The notes beneath the pieces were generated by a model, which saw only the letters and a program-made list of their open reading frames with translations, did not search any database and had not been told where the DNA came from. Both the position numbers and the translations under genes were made by a program. From the NCBI GenBank assembly GCA_964418745.1, contig CAYQMX010000013.1, positions 62,001-126,000 of the forward strand: a stretch of 64,000 nucleotides of DNA. The letters are read 5' to 3'. Within the stretch, counting starts at the first letter, position 1, and each line of letters begins with the position of its first letter. Source of the stretch: Scleromatobacter sp964418745. Lineage in GTDB: Bacteria > Pseudomonadota > Gammaproteobacteria > Burkholderiales > Burkholderiaceae_C. Below are positions 43,818 through 52,269 of the stretch, one piece after another.

Positions 43818-45830
43818 TTAGTGGGACGTCATCTGCAGCAGGGTGTCGAAGATGGCCTGCGCCACCTGCAGCACCTTGGCCGCGGCCTGGTAGCCCTGCT
43901 GGTACTGGATCAGGCGGCCGGCTTCCTCGTCGAGGTTGACGCCGCTCTTGGAGGCGACGGCGGCGTCGGCCTGCTGCGCCGTGGCCGAGGAGATCGTCGA
44001 AGCCGTCCTCGCGCTCTGCACCCGCACGCCCACGTTGGCGAGCACGCTCGCGTAGGCGTCGGTGGCGGTCTCGCCGTCGTTGAGCGTGCCGTCGATCTGC
44101 TTGTTGCGGCCGACGAAGTTCTCGTCGCGCAGCCCGACCATCGCCAGCGCGTTGCCGTTGTTGCTCTCCGGGTGCGCGGTCTTGACGACGCTGACCGTGT
44201 CGCCGTTGGCAGGCACGCCGTTGAGATCCAGCTCGAAGCCGTTCAGGGCGATGGGCTGGCCGGGCGTCCAGGTGGCGTTGCCCGAGGCGGTGACGTTGCC
44301 GCTGGCGTCGGTCAGCGTCCAGGCGTAGCCGCCGTTGGCGTCGGTGAACGAGATCGCCGCGCTGACGGTCGGGTCGTTGGCCGGATCGACCACGGCCAGG
44401 CTGGCGACGGTGGCGCTGCCCTTGTTGCCCACGCCCAGCACCGCGGTCATCGGCGAGGCGGCGGCCAGCCCGGTCGGGTCGTCCAGCGTGCGCGTCATGC
44501 CGACCGCGGCGCGGCCCACGGGCTCCAGCTCGAAGGTGTCGTTGGGGCCGGGCGAGCCGTTGACGGCGATCTGGAAGCCGTCGATGCTGTTGCCCATCGC
44601 GGCGCCGTCGGACAGGCGGGTGTACTGGAAGTCGGCGCCATTGGGCGCCATCGAGAACTTCACGCCATCGGCGCCGCGGGTGACGATGTAGCTGCCGCCG
44701 TTGGCCGGATCGGGCGCCAGCGTGTAGTCGCTCGCCTTCAGCTGCGTGCCGTCGGTCACGGTCAGCGAGACGGTGCTGGCGAAGCCGCCGGATGCGTCGC
44801 GCGCATTGTGGGCGTTGGGGATCGCGATCGGGGCGCCGACCGCGAAGATCGGGTCGCCGGCACCCGCGGGCGAGCTCAGGTCGATGCCGTGGCCCTGCAC
44901 CTGGTTGACCCGGAACGCGACCGCGGCCGCCATCTGGCCCAGCTGGTTGCGCGCGGCCACCAGATCCTCGTCCTGGTACTTCATCAGGCCGCTGATCGAC
45001 CCGCCCACGAGCAGGTCGGTGGACAGCTCGTGGGGGATGCCGCTGTCGCTGATCGAGATCACCGATCGCGCCGTGTTGGCCGGATCCGGCGTGACCACCA
45101 GCTGCTGCGCCTCGGCGCCGAGCACCAGGCGCTGGCCGCCGGCGATGAACACGCCCATCGAGCCGTCGTCGGCGGTGACGGTGCTCACCTTGACGAGGTT
45201 GCCCAGCTGCTTGACCAGCTGGTCGCGCTGGTCGAGCAGGTCGTTGGGGCTCTGCGCCGAGCCGCGCAGGGCCGAGATGTCGTAGTTCAGCCTGGCGATC
45301 TGCGTGGCCATCTGGTTGACCTGGGCCACCGAGTTGCGCAGGTCCGCGTTGACGCCGCTCTGCAGCCGGTCGAGCTGCGCGCCGGCGGTGGAGAAGCGGT
45401 CGGCCACCTCGGCGGCGTCCGACAGGATCACCTGGCGCGCCGACGAGTCCGAGGGGCTGTTGGCCAGGTCGACGAAGGAGTTCATGAAGCCGCCGACCGC
45501 GGCGCCCAGGCCGTTGTCGCCTGGCGGGAACACCGTCTCGAGCTGCTGCAGGTTGGAGGAGCGGGTGTCGTCCATCGCCGCCATCGAACTCGCGACCTGG
45601 GACTGCGTGTTGAGGAACGCGTCGCTGGCGCGCTGCACCGTGACGACGTCGACGCCCTTGCCGAAGAAGCCCGCGCCGGTGGCCTGGCCGCCCGAGGTCT
45701 GCAGCTGCACCGTCTGGCGCGAGTAGCCCGGCGTCTGCGCGTTGGCGATGTTGTGACCGGTCGTCTGCATCGACGAATAGTTCGCGAACATGGCGCGCAT
45801 GCCGATCGACATCAATGCCGACGAGCTCAT
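43818..45830 (-). CDS. flgK: Flagellar hook-associated protein 1
   Basis: A 670-residue protein. The N-terminal rod/hook motif is GMRAMFANYSSMQTTGHNIANAQTPGYSRQ. There is a large beta-rich central region and a C-terminal helix with DEEAGRLIQYQQGYQAAAKVLQVAQAIFDTLLQM. It caps the hook and joins it to FlgL; a secreted axial protein without a cleaved signal. It starts 71 bp after flgJ, with an AAGGAG site, and precedes flgL. Confidence 0.96.
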   Translation of the reverse strand: MSSSALMSIGMRAMFANYSSMQTTGHNIANAQTPGYSRQTVQLQTSGGQATGAGFFGKGVDVVTVQRASDAFLNTQSQVASSMAAMDDTRSSNLQQLETVFPPGDNGLGAAVGGFMNSFVDLANSPSDSSARQVILSDAAEVADRFSTAGAQLDRLQSGVNADLRNSVAQVNQMATQIARLNYDISALRGSAQSPNDLLDQRDQLVKQLGNLVKVSTVTADDGSMGVFIAGGQRLVLGAEAQQLVVTPDPANTARSVISISDSGIPHELSTDLLVGGSISGLMKYQDEDLVAARNQLGQMAAAVAFRVNQVQGHGIDLSSPAGAGDPIFAVGAPIAIPNAHNARDASGGFASTVSLTVTDGTQLKASDYTLAPDPANGGSYIVTRGADGVKFSMAPNGADFQYTRLSDGAAMGNSIDGFQIAVNGSPGPNDTFELEPVGRAAVGMTRTLDDPTGLAAASPMTAVLGVGNKGSATVASLAVVDPANDPTVSAAISFTDANGGYAWTLTDASGNVTASGNATWTPGQPIALNGFELDLNGVPANGDTVSVVKTAHPESNNGNALAMVGLRDENFVGRNKQIDGTLNDGETATDAYASVLANVGVRVQSARTASTISSATAQQADAAVASKSGVNLDEEAGRLIQYQQGYQAAAKVLQVAQAIFDTLLQMTSH

Positions 45831-45901
45831 GGGGCGCTCCTTTCAGTCCGGAAGAATTCGGTCGAGTTCACGGTGGGTGCGACGGTAGGTCGGTCTCTGG
45901 A

Positions 45902-46789
45902 TCAGGCCAGCGTCTGCTGCACGCGTTCGGTCATGTGGATCATCTTGGCCAGCTTGGCGGCATACGCCGGATCCGTCGCGTAACCGGCCTTCTGCAGTCC
46001 GCGGGCGAAGCCGTTGGCATCGCTGCCGGCGGCCACCACCGCGGCGTAGCGCGGGCTGTTCTTCATCGTGCTGGCGTAGTCGGCGAACGACTCGGCGTAG
46101 CTCGCGTAGGCGCGGAAGGTCTGCGTGACCTTGTGCGCCTTGCCGCCGATGTACTCGGTGGTGGTCACGTCGGTGGTCTGGCCCTTCCAGTTCGGCCCGG
46201 CCTTGATGCCGAACAGGTTGAACGAGGTCGTGCCGTCGGCGTTCTTGATCTCCTTGCGGCCCCACCCGGTCTCGTGCGCGGCCTGCGCGATCATGAACTT
46301 CGCGGGGATGCCGGTGGCCTTCTCGGCGGCCGCCGCGGCGTCGGTGTGCGCCTGGATGAAGCTGGCCGCCGCCTTCTGCGGCAGCGCGATCGGCGCGTCC
46401 GGGTGCAGCGGATCGACCGGCGCCGGGTTCGCCGACGCGGGCTTGGCGGTGACGCCCTGCGGGATGCCCATCTGGCGCTCGAGCTGGCGCGCGATGATGT
46501 CCGACAGGCCGCCGGGCTGGCCGGCGATCTTGGTGGCCCACTGCGAGTCGAGCATCTCGGTGCCCATCTTCGTGCCTTCGTTGTCCATCATGTCGGCGTT
46601 CATGGTGGAGTCGCGCATGCTCTTGAGGAGCTGCTGCGTGAACATCGTCTCGAACTGCCTGGCGGCCTCGCGCACCGCGCTCTTCGGGTCTTGCTGCGCC
46701 TTGATGCGCAGGGTCTCCAGGCCGCCGGCCAGGTTCAGCGACTGCGGCGACGGTGCGCCGGCGATGGACGAAGAAATGGGGCTCGTCAT
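45902..46789 (-). CDS. flgJ: Flagellar rod assembly protein / peptidoglycan glucosaminidase
   Basis: A bifunctional 295-residue protein. The N-terminal rod-binding domain (about 25-105) has AVREAARQFETMFTQQLLKSMRDST and SQWATKIAGQPGGLSDIIARQLE. The C-terminal GH73 domain (about 140-290) has the acid Glu173 in MIAQAAHETGWGRKE, FNLFGIKAG and a conserved FRAYASYAESFADYA. It cuts peptidoglycan so the rod can pass. It starts 2 bp after the flgI stop. Confidence 0.95.
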   Translation of the reverse strand: MTSPISSSIAGAPSPQSLNLAGGLETLRIKAQQDPKSAVREAARQFETMFTQQLLKSMRDSTMNADMMDNEGTKMGTEMLDSQWATKIAGQPGGLSDIIARQLERQMGIPQGVTAKPASANPAPVDPLHPDAPIALPQKAAASFIQAHTDAAAAAEKATGIPAKFMIAQAAHETGWGRKEIKNADGTTSFNLFGIKAGPNWKGQTTDVTTTEYIGGKAHKVTQTFRAYASYAESFADYASTMKNSPRYAAVVAAGSDANGFARGLQKAGYATDPAYAAKLAKMIHMTERVQQTLA

Positions 46790-46791
46790 GA

Positions 46792-47979
46792 TCAGATGAC
46801 CTCGATGTCGGCCGTCAGCGCACCGGACGCCTTCATCGCCTGCAGGATCGCGAGCAGGTCCTGCGGCGTCGCGCCGAGCGCGTTGAGCGCCTTGACGACG
46901 TCGGCCAGCCGGGTGCCCGCGGGCATGTTGATCAGCGAGCCGGCCTGCGACGAGATCGCGATGTCGGTCTTGTCCGTGACCACGGTCTGGCCGCCGGAGT
47001 TGGGCGCCGGCTGGCTCACCTGCGGGTTGGAGTTGATCGTCACCGACAGGCTGCCGTGGGCCACGGCGCAGGGCATCAGGGTGACGGCCTGGTTCATCAC
47101 GATGGAGCCGGTACGGGCGTTCATCACGATCTTGGCGGCGGGGGCTGCCAGGTTGATGTCCAGGTTCTCGAGGTCGGCCAGGAACGACACCCGCGCGTCG
47201 GCGTCCGCGGGCGCCTTGACCTTGACCACGCGGCCGTCGACCGCGCGCGCGATGCCCGCGCCCTTGCTGACGTTGATCGCGTTGGCCACCGAGCGGGCGG
47301 TGGCGTAGTCGGCCGAGTTCAGGTCCAGCTCCAGCGTGTCGCCCTGCGACAGCGGCGTGGGCACCGAGCGCTCGACCGTGGCCCCTTCCGGGATGCGGCC
47401 CGCGCTGAGGTGGTTGATGGTGACCTTGGAGCCGCCCGCGGCCGCGCCGGCGCCGCCGACGATCAGGTTGCCCTGCGCGATCGCGTAGACCTGGCCGTCG
47501 GCGCCCTTGAGCGGCGTGGCCACGAGCGTGCCGCCGCGCAGGCTCTTGGCGTTGGCCACAGACGAGACGTCGATGTCGATCTGCTGGCCCGGCTGCGCGA
47601 ACGCGGGCAGCGAGGCGGTGACGATGACGGCCGCCACGTTCTTGAGCTGCATCGTGGTGCCTGGCGGCAGCGTGACGCCCAGCTGCTGCAGCATCGAGGT
47701 CAGGCCCTGCGTGGTGAACGGCGCCTGCGTGGTCTGGTCGCCGGTGCCGTCCAGGCCGATGACCAGGCCGTAGCCGATCAACTGGTTGCTGCGCACGCCC
47801 TGGATGGCGGCCACTTCCTTGATGCGGGTGGCATGCGCGGGCGTGGCGAACAGCGCCGAGACGATGACGAGGATGATCGCGACGATGCCGATGCGCAGCG
47901 CTGTGCGGTCGGTGACCGGATGGCGCGTGTGCACGCCGCGGTGGCGCAGGTGGCGCTGGCTCATGGCACGGTCGAACAT
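46792..47979 (-). CDS. flgI: Flagellar P-ring protein
   Basis: The mature protein begins at about TRIKEVAAIQGVRSNQLIGYG, then VIGLDGTGDQT, and ends with the typical LLAILQAMKASGALTADIEVI. From the ATG at 47979 it has 395 residues. The signal sequence hydrophobic core (IVAIILVIVSALFATPAHA) is preceded by an unusually long n-region of about 29 residues. Later starts (ATG at 47964, or GTG at 47934) would shorten it. The 47979 ATG overlaps the flgG stop as TGATG, giving direct coupling. This is where flgH normally lies between flgG and flgI; it is absent. Confidence 0.94.
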   Translation of the reverse strand: MFDRAMSQRHLRHRGVHTRHPVTDRTALRIGIVAIILVIVSALFATPAHATRIKEVAAIQGVRSNQLIGYGLVIGLDGTGDQTTQAPFTTQGLTSMLQQLGVTLPPGTTMQLKNVAAVIVTASLPAFAQPGQQIDIDVSSVANAKSLRGGTLVATPLKGADGQVYAIAQGNLIVGGAGAAAGGSKVTINHLSAGRIPEGATVERSVPTPLSQGDTLELDLNSADYATARSVANAINVSKGAGIARAVDGRVVKVKAPADADARVSFLADLENLDINLAAPAAKIVMNARTGSIVMNQAVTLMPCAVAHGSLSVTINSNPQVSQPAPNSGGQTVVTDKTDIAISSQAGSLINMPAGTRLADVVKALNALGATPQDLLAILQAMKASGALTADIEVI

Positions 47980-48761
47980 CACAGCTGGCCCAGGCGTTGG
48001 AGCATCTGGTCGGAGGTCTGGATCGCCTTCGAGTTGAGCTCGTAGGCGCGCTGGGTCGAGATCATCGCCACCAGCTCCTCGACCACGTTGACGTTGCTGG
48101 TCTCGACGAAGCCCTGCTGAAGGCGGCCCAGGCCGTTGGTGCCCGGGGCGGCGGCGCTCGGCGAGCCCGAGGCGGCCGTCTCGGCGTAGATGTTGCCGCC
48201 CTTGGGGTCGAGGCCGCCCGGGTTGGCGAAGTTGGCGAGCTGCAGCTGGCCCAGCGTGCTGGGCGTGGCGGTGCCGGGCAGCGTGGCGGTGACGGTGCCG
48301 TCGGCGGCGATCGAGATGCTCTGCGCCTGCGCCGGGATCGTGATGCCCGGCTGCACGATGAAGCCGTTGTTGGTGACGAGCTGGCCCTGCGAGTCCATCT
48401 TCAGCGCGCCGTCGCGGGTGTAGCCGGTGGTGCCGTCGGGCATCGTCACCTGCAGGAAGCCGTTGCCGCTGATGGCCACGTCCAGCGTGTTGCCCGTCTG
48501 CTGCAGCGAGCCCTGCGCGAAGTCGCGCGCGGTGGCCACCGGGCGCACGCCCAGGCCGACCTGCAGGCCGTTGGGCAGCTGCGTCTGGTCGGAGGTCGCC
48601 GAGCCGGACTGGCGCAGGTTCTGGTAGATCAGGTCCTCGAACTGCGCATGGCTCTTCTTGTAGCCGTTGGTGGCCACGTTGGCGAGGTTGTGCGAGATGT
48701 TGTCCAGCTGGAGCTGCTGAGCCTCCATGCCGGTTTTCGAGATCCACAATGAGCGAAGCAT
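47979..48761 (-). CDS. flgG: Flagellar distal rod protein
   Basis: A 260-residue rod protein. The N-terminal motif is SLWISKTGMEAQQLQLDNISHNLANVATNGYKKS (read in two parts). A D1-type core has GNTLDVAISGNGFLQV and GYTRDGALKMD. The C-terminal axial helix is NVVEELVAMISTQRAYELNSKAIQTSDQML. It forms the distal rod. A 280-bp gap with a repeat-like element separates it from flgF, and a candidate sigma-28 promoter lies just upstream, so flgG may head its own transcription unit with flgIJKL. Confidence 0.97.
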   Translation of the reverse strand: MLRSLWISKTGMEAQQLQLDNISHNLANVATNGYKKSHAQFEDLIYQNLRQSGSATSDQTQLPNGLQVGLGVRPVATARDFAQGSLQQTGNTLDVAISGNGFLQVTMPDGTTGYTRDGALKMDSQGQLVTNNGFIVQPGITIPAQAQSISIAADGTVTATLPGTATPSTLGQLQLANFANPGGLDPKGGNIYAETAASGSPSAAAPGTNGLGRLQQGFVETSNVNVVEELVAMISTQRAYELNSKAIQTSDQMLQRLGQL

Positions 48762-48782
48762 GACGTTGAACTTTCGTTCGGG

Positions 48783-48809
48783 TGATACGCCATCTTCCCG
48801 AAAACTTGA
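48783..48809 (-). promoter_or_regulatory. Candidate sigma-28 (FliA) promoter for flgG
   Basis: On the minus strand TCAAGTTT (48809-48802), an 11-nt spacer and GCGTATCA (48790-48783) resemble the sigma-28 form TMAAGTTT-N11-GCCGATAA. The -35 is excellent; the -10 matches at five of eight positions. It ends 21 nt before the flgG ATG. A separate GCCGATAA octamer further upstream (48855-48848) lacks a good -35. Confidence 0.4.
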
Positions 48810-48863
48810 GGGCGGGAGCGTCCGGATAAGGCCTGCTTAGGGCCACCTTATCGGCGCTGGGCC

Positions 48864-49041
48864 GTTGCCGGTTTCAAAGCCGGCGCTGCCGGGCCGGCCG
48901 CGCCGGGCGGTCGCCGCTTTCAGAGCCGGCGCTGCCGCTCAAACCGCACCCGGAAACCCAAGGGAGCGCCGGAGCCGGCTCTGCCGGGCCGGTCGCGGAG
49001 CGCCCCCTCGGGGGGCAGCGAGCGCCAGCGAGCGTGGGGGC
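48864..49041. repeat. GC-rich intergenic repeat/hairpin element between flgF and flgG
   Basis: The block contains three imperfect copies of an A(G/A)AGCCGGCGCTGCCG-like unit (near 48875, 48922 and 48970). It ends in CGCCCCCTCGGGGGGCAGCG followed by AGCGAGCGTGGGGGC, which can fold into a strong stem. The last part resembles a dispersed element I remember from Comamonadaceae-like genomes. It abuts the flgF stop and could end or slow flgBCDEF transcription. Confidence 0.5.
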
Positions 49042-49767
49042 TCAATTCTCCGACAGCAGCTTGGCCGCCGCCTGGTCCTGCTTTTCCGCGTTCTCGAGCA
49101 TCTTCATCTGGTGCTCGAACTGGCGCGCGGCGGCGATCATGCCCACCATCGTGGCCACCGGGCTCACGTTGGAGCCCTCCAGCGCGCCCGACTGCAGGCG
49201 CGCGGCCGGGTCGGCCGCGAGGTCGCCCGACTCGGCGCGGAACAGGCCGTCGGTGCCGCGGTTCATCGGCACCTCGGCGGTGACCATCTTGAGCTTGCCG
49301 ATCAGCTGGGGCTTCTGGTTGCCCACCTTGGCCGTGATGGAGCCGTCGTCGCCGATGTCCACCGACGCGTTGGCCGGCACCGTGATCGGGCCGCCGTCGC
49401 CATTGACCTGCAGGCCTTCGCGGGTGACCAGCACGCCTTCGGCGTTGACGTCCAGCGCGCCCGCGCGGGTGTACGCCTCGGTGCCGTCGAGCGCCTGCAC
49501 GGCGAGCCAGGACTTGCCGGTCAGCGCCACGTCCAGGTTGCGCCCGGTGGCGTTGACCGGCCCCTGCTCGTCGTTGTAGCCCGGCGTGGTCTCGAGCGAG
49601 AACACGCGGGTGGACGCGCCGTCGCCGCGGACGGGCACCGCGCGGAACGCGGTGAGCTCGGCGCGGAAGCCGTTGGTGGAGACGTTGGCGAGGTTGTTGG
49701 CGAGCGAGTCCTGGCGCTGCAGGGCCGCCTTGGCGCCCGACATCGACAGGTAGATCATGCGGTCCAT
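49042..49767 (-). CDS. flgF: Flagellar proximal rod protein
   Basis: A 241-residue rod protein. MIYLSMSGAKAALQRQDSLANNLANVSTNGFRAELTAF lies at the N-terminus (read as a continuous axial motif). NLDVALTGKSWLAVQ and AYTRAGALDVN follow. The C-terminal helix is GSNVSPVATMVGMIAAARQFEHQMKM. It joins FlgB/FlgC to FlgG in the rod. It follows flgE by 22 bp and ends directly at a GC-rich repeat block. Confidence 0.96.
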   Translation of the reverse strand: MDRMIYLSMSGAKAALQRQDSLANNLANVSTNGFRAELTAFRAVPVRGDGASTRVFSLETTPGYNDEQGPVNATGRNLDVALTGKSWLAVQALDGTEAYTRAGALDVNAEGVLVTREGLQVNGDGGPITVPANASVDIGDDGSITAKVGNQKPQLIGKLKMVTAEVPMNRGTDGLFRAESGDLAADPAARLQSGALEGSNVSPVATMVGMIAAARQFEHQMKMLENAEKQDQAAAKLLSEN

Positions 49768-49789
49768 GGTCGCCCTCCCTCAGTGCACG

Positions 49790-51058
49790 TCAGCGGAGGT
49801 TGACCAGCGTCTGCATCGCCTGGTCCATCGTCTTGATGGTCTGGGCGTTGGCCTGGTAGTCGCGCTGCGCGGTGATCATCGAGACCAGCTCCGCGGTCAG
49901 GTCGACGTTGGATTCCTCCAGCGAGCCGGCGTTGAGCACTCCCAGGTTGCCGTCGCCGGCGATGCCCACGGTGGGGGTGCCCGACGCCGCGGTCTGCTTC
50001 CAGGCGTTGCCGCCGAGCGCGGTCAGGCCCTGCACGTTGCGGAAGGTGGCCAGCTCGAGCTGGCCGGCGGCCTTGGTCTGGCCGTTGGAGTACTGGGCGA
50101 TCAGCTTGCCCGCGGTGTCCACCGAGACGCCGGTCAGCGAGCCGGCGGCAAAGCCGTCCTGCGTCATGTTGGTGACGCCGAAGTTCGATCCGAACTCGGT
50201 CGCGCCCGAGACGTCCAGCGCGATGCCGGTGATCGGCAGCGTGGCGGCGCCGGCAGCGTTGGTCGAGGCCGGGATGTCGAGCGTGATCGGGCCGGTGGGC
50301 GAGATCAGCGAGCTGCCGTCGGGCGAGTACTGCAGCGAGGCGATGGGCGCCGGCGCGCCGGCCGTGCCGCCGACGGTGGTGCCGTTGGCGGTGGCGTAGA
50401 CGTCGAAGGTATCGGTGCCGGTCTTCTGGAAGTAGTAGCTGACCGCCACGTCCTGGCCCTTGGCGTCGAACATCGTCACCGAGGTGGCGTTGTTGTAGGT
50501 CTTCTGGTTGGTGAAGTCGATCGACGGGCCCGACGCGGGCGTGGTCACCGCGTCGCGCGCATCGAGGTTGAACTCCAGCGTGCTCTTGGTGGTCTGCTGC
50601 GGGTCGATGCCGCCGGTGGGCAGTTGCAGCGGCACGGCCGCGCCCTGCACGATGTTGCCCTGGGCGTCGGCCGGGTAGCCCAGCAGCTTGTTGCCCTGGT
50701 CGTTGACGACGTTGCCCGTGTTGCTGACCTTGAACTGGCCGTTGCGCGTGTACTGCACCTGGTTGCCGGCGTCCTGCGTCTGGAAGAAGCCGTTGCCGTT
50801 GATGGCCAGGTCCAGCGGGTTGCCGGTGGGCGTGATGTTGCCCTGGGTGAACTGCTGCGCGACCGCGGCCACCTGCACGCCGATGCCGGTCTGCGTGGCG
50901 CTGGAGGCCGTGCCCGTCATCGCCGCGGCGTACATGTCGGCGAACTCGGCCCGCGAGGCCTTCTCGCCGTAGGTGTTGGAGTTGGCGACGTTGTTGCCGA
51001 TCACTTCGAGGTTCTTCGACGCGGCGCTCAGGCCGGACAGGCCTTGCTGGAAGCTCAT
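49790..51058 (-). CDS. flgE: Flagellar hook protein
   Basis: A 422-residue hook subunit. The N-terminus is FQQGLSGLSAASKNLEVIGN followed by NVANSNTYGEKASRAEF. The core has GNPLDLAINGNGFFQTQD, YTRNGQFKVSNTGNVVNDQG and domains D1-D2 rich in Thr/Gly. The C-terminal helix is DLTAELVSMITAQRDYQANAQTIKTMDQAMQTL. It assembles the flexible hook under the FlgD cap. flgD precedes it by 33 bp. Confidence 0.97.
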   Translation of the reverse strand: MSFQQGLSGLSAASKNLEVIGNNVANSNTYGEKASRAEFADMYAAAMTGTASSATQTGIGVQVAAVAQQFTQGNITPTGNPLDLAINGNGFFQTQDAGNQVQYTRNGQFKVSNTGNVVNDQGNKLLGYPADAQGNIVQGAAVPLQLPTGGIDPQQTTKSTLEFNLDARDAVTTPASGPSIDFTNQKTYNNATSVTMFDAKGQDVAVSYYFQKTGTDTFDVYATANGTTVGGTAGAPAPIASLQYSPDGSSLISPTGPITLDIPASTNAAGAATLPITGIALDVSGATEFGSNFGVTNMTQDGFAAGSLTGVSVDTAGKLIAQYSNGQTKAAGQLELATFRNVQGLTALGGNAWKQTAASGTPTVGIAGDGNLGVLNAGSLEESNVDLTAELVSMITAQRDYQANAQTIKTMDQAMQTLVNLR

Positions 51059-51091
51059 GGAGGTCTCCTGGGGAAATCGGTGGTCGGTGGA

Positions 51092-51829
51092 TCAGTAGAA
51101 GGCGCGGACGTCGGCGTAGGCCACGCGGCGGCCGTCGTCGAGCTCGACCGCGAGCTTGCCGTTGGCGCTGCTGACCGCGCTGATGCTGTTGAACGCGAAC
51201 GACTTCGCGTCCAGCGGCGCGTCGTTGTTCATCGCGTTGACGCGGAACGTGAGCGGCTGGCCCTGCGCGTTCTGCGGCACGTCGAAGTCGAAGCCATGGC
51301 TGCCCGCGCCCTGGGGGCCGAGCTTGACGGTGCCCACCGTGGTGCCCGACGGGCTCAGGATGTCCACGCTGACGCTGGTGGCCGGGCTGTCGAGCTCGAA
51401 GCCGCCGTCGCCCTTGTGCGTGGCGTCGTCCACCCGCAGCGCGTTGCCGTCGGTGGCCACGTCGTGGCCCACCAGCGCGGCGCCCTGCATGGTCTGCAGC
51501 TGCGTGAACTGGTTGTCCAGGCCGCTGACCGTCTTGTTGAGGGTCTGCACGCCCTGCACGGTGCTGATCTGCGCCATCTGGCTCGTCACCTGGGCCGAAT
51601 CCATCGGGTTGAGCGGATCCTGGTTGGACATCTGCGCCACCAGCAGCTTCAGGAAGCGGTTGGACTGGTCCTCGGCCGACTGCGTGGCGCCGAGGTTGGA
51701 GGCGTCGCCGCCGGTGGCCGCGGCCTTGGCGGCCTTCGCGCCCGTGGCGCCGGGGGTGGCCGCCGACGCGCCGAAGCCGCTCAGGTTGTTGAGGGCCGGG
51801 TTGGCGGCGGACGTTGCGGAGATCGACAT
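51092..51829 (-). CDS. flgD: Flagellar hook cap / assembly protein
   Basis: A 245-residue protein. The signature segment is QSAEDQSNRFLKLLVAQMSNQDPLNPMDSAQVTSQMAQIST (about 50-95, seen in two parts), the FlgD N-terminal region. C-terminal Ig-like domains follow (VSVDILSPSGTTVGTVKLGPQGAGSHGF) and the ending is DDGRRVAYADVRAFY. It scaffolds hook polymerisation. It lies 12 bp downstream of flgC. Confidence 0.96.
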   Translation of the reverse strand: MSISATSAANPALNNLSGFGASAATPGATGAKAAKAAATGGDASNLGATQSAEDQSNRFLKLLVAQMSNQDPLNPMDSAQVTSQMAQISTVQGVQTLNKTVSGLDNQFTQLQTMQGAALVGHDVATDGNALRVDDATHKGDGGFELDSPATSVSVDILSPSGTTVGTVKLGPQGAGSHGFDFDVPQNAQGQPLTFRVNAMNNDAPLDAKSFAFNSISAVSSANGKLAVELDDGRRVAYADVRAFY

Positions 51830-51841
51830 GGTTGTGCTTCC

Positions 51842-52258
51842 TTAGCCCTGGCCCATCTGGAGCGTCTTCATCAGCAGCGTCTTGGCGGTGTTCATCACTT
51901 CGATGTTGTTCTGGTACGAGCGCGAGGCCGAGATCATGTTGACCATCTCGTCGACCGCGTTCACGTTGGAGTAGGTGACGTAGCCCTCGGCGTCGGCGCT
52001 CGGCGAGTTCGGGTCGTGCACCTTGCGGCCGGGCGCCTGGTTCTCGGTGACGCCCGAGACCTTGACGCCCGCGCCCGGAACGCCGTCGGGCGTGCCCATC
52101 AGCACGGTCTGGAAGGTGACCTCGCGCGCCTTGTAGGCCTTGCCGTCCGGGCCGGCGACGGTGTCGACGTTGGCCAGGTTGGAGGCGACGACGTTCAGGC
52201 GCTGGCTCTGCGAGGAGACCGCGGAGCCCGAGATGTCGAAGATCTTCATCATGCTCAT
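51842..52258 (-). CDS. flgC: Flagellar basal-body rod protein
   Basis: A 138-residue proximal rod protein. The N-terminal axial motif is FDISGSAVSSQSQRLNVVAS then NLANVDTVAGPDGKAYKARE. The C-terminal helix is YVTYSNVNAVDEMVNMISASRSYQNNIEVMNTAKTLLMKTL, typical of FlgC. It lies 11 bp after flgB. Confidence 0.97.
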   Translation of the reverse strand: MSMMKIFDISGSAVSSQSQRLNVVASNLANVDTVAGPDGKAYKAREVTFQTVLMGTPDGVPGAGVKVSGVTENQAPGRKVHDPNSPSADAEGYVTYSNVNAVDEMVNMISASRSYQNNIEVMNTAKTLLMKTLQMGQG

Positions 52259-52269
52259 GGTTCAGCTCC

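Noticed and set aside
41958..45983. A plus-strand open frame of more than 1300 codons over flgK/flgL
   Set aside because: Antisense shadow of clearly recognisable flagellar genes; no domain or signal peptide in it.
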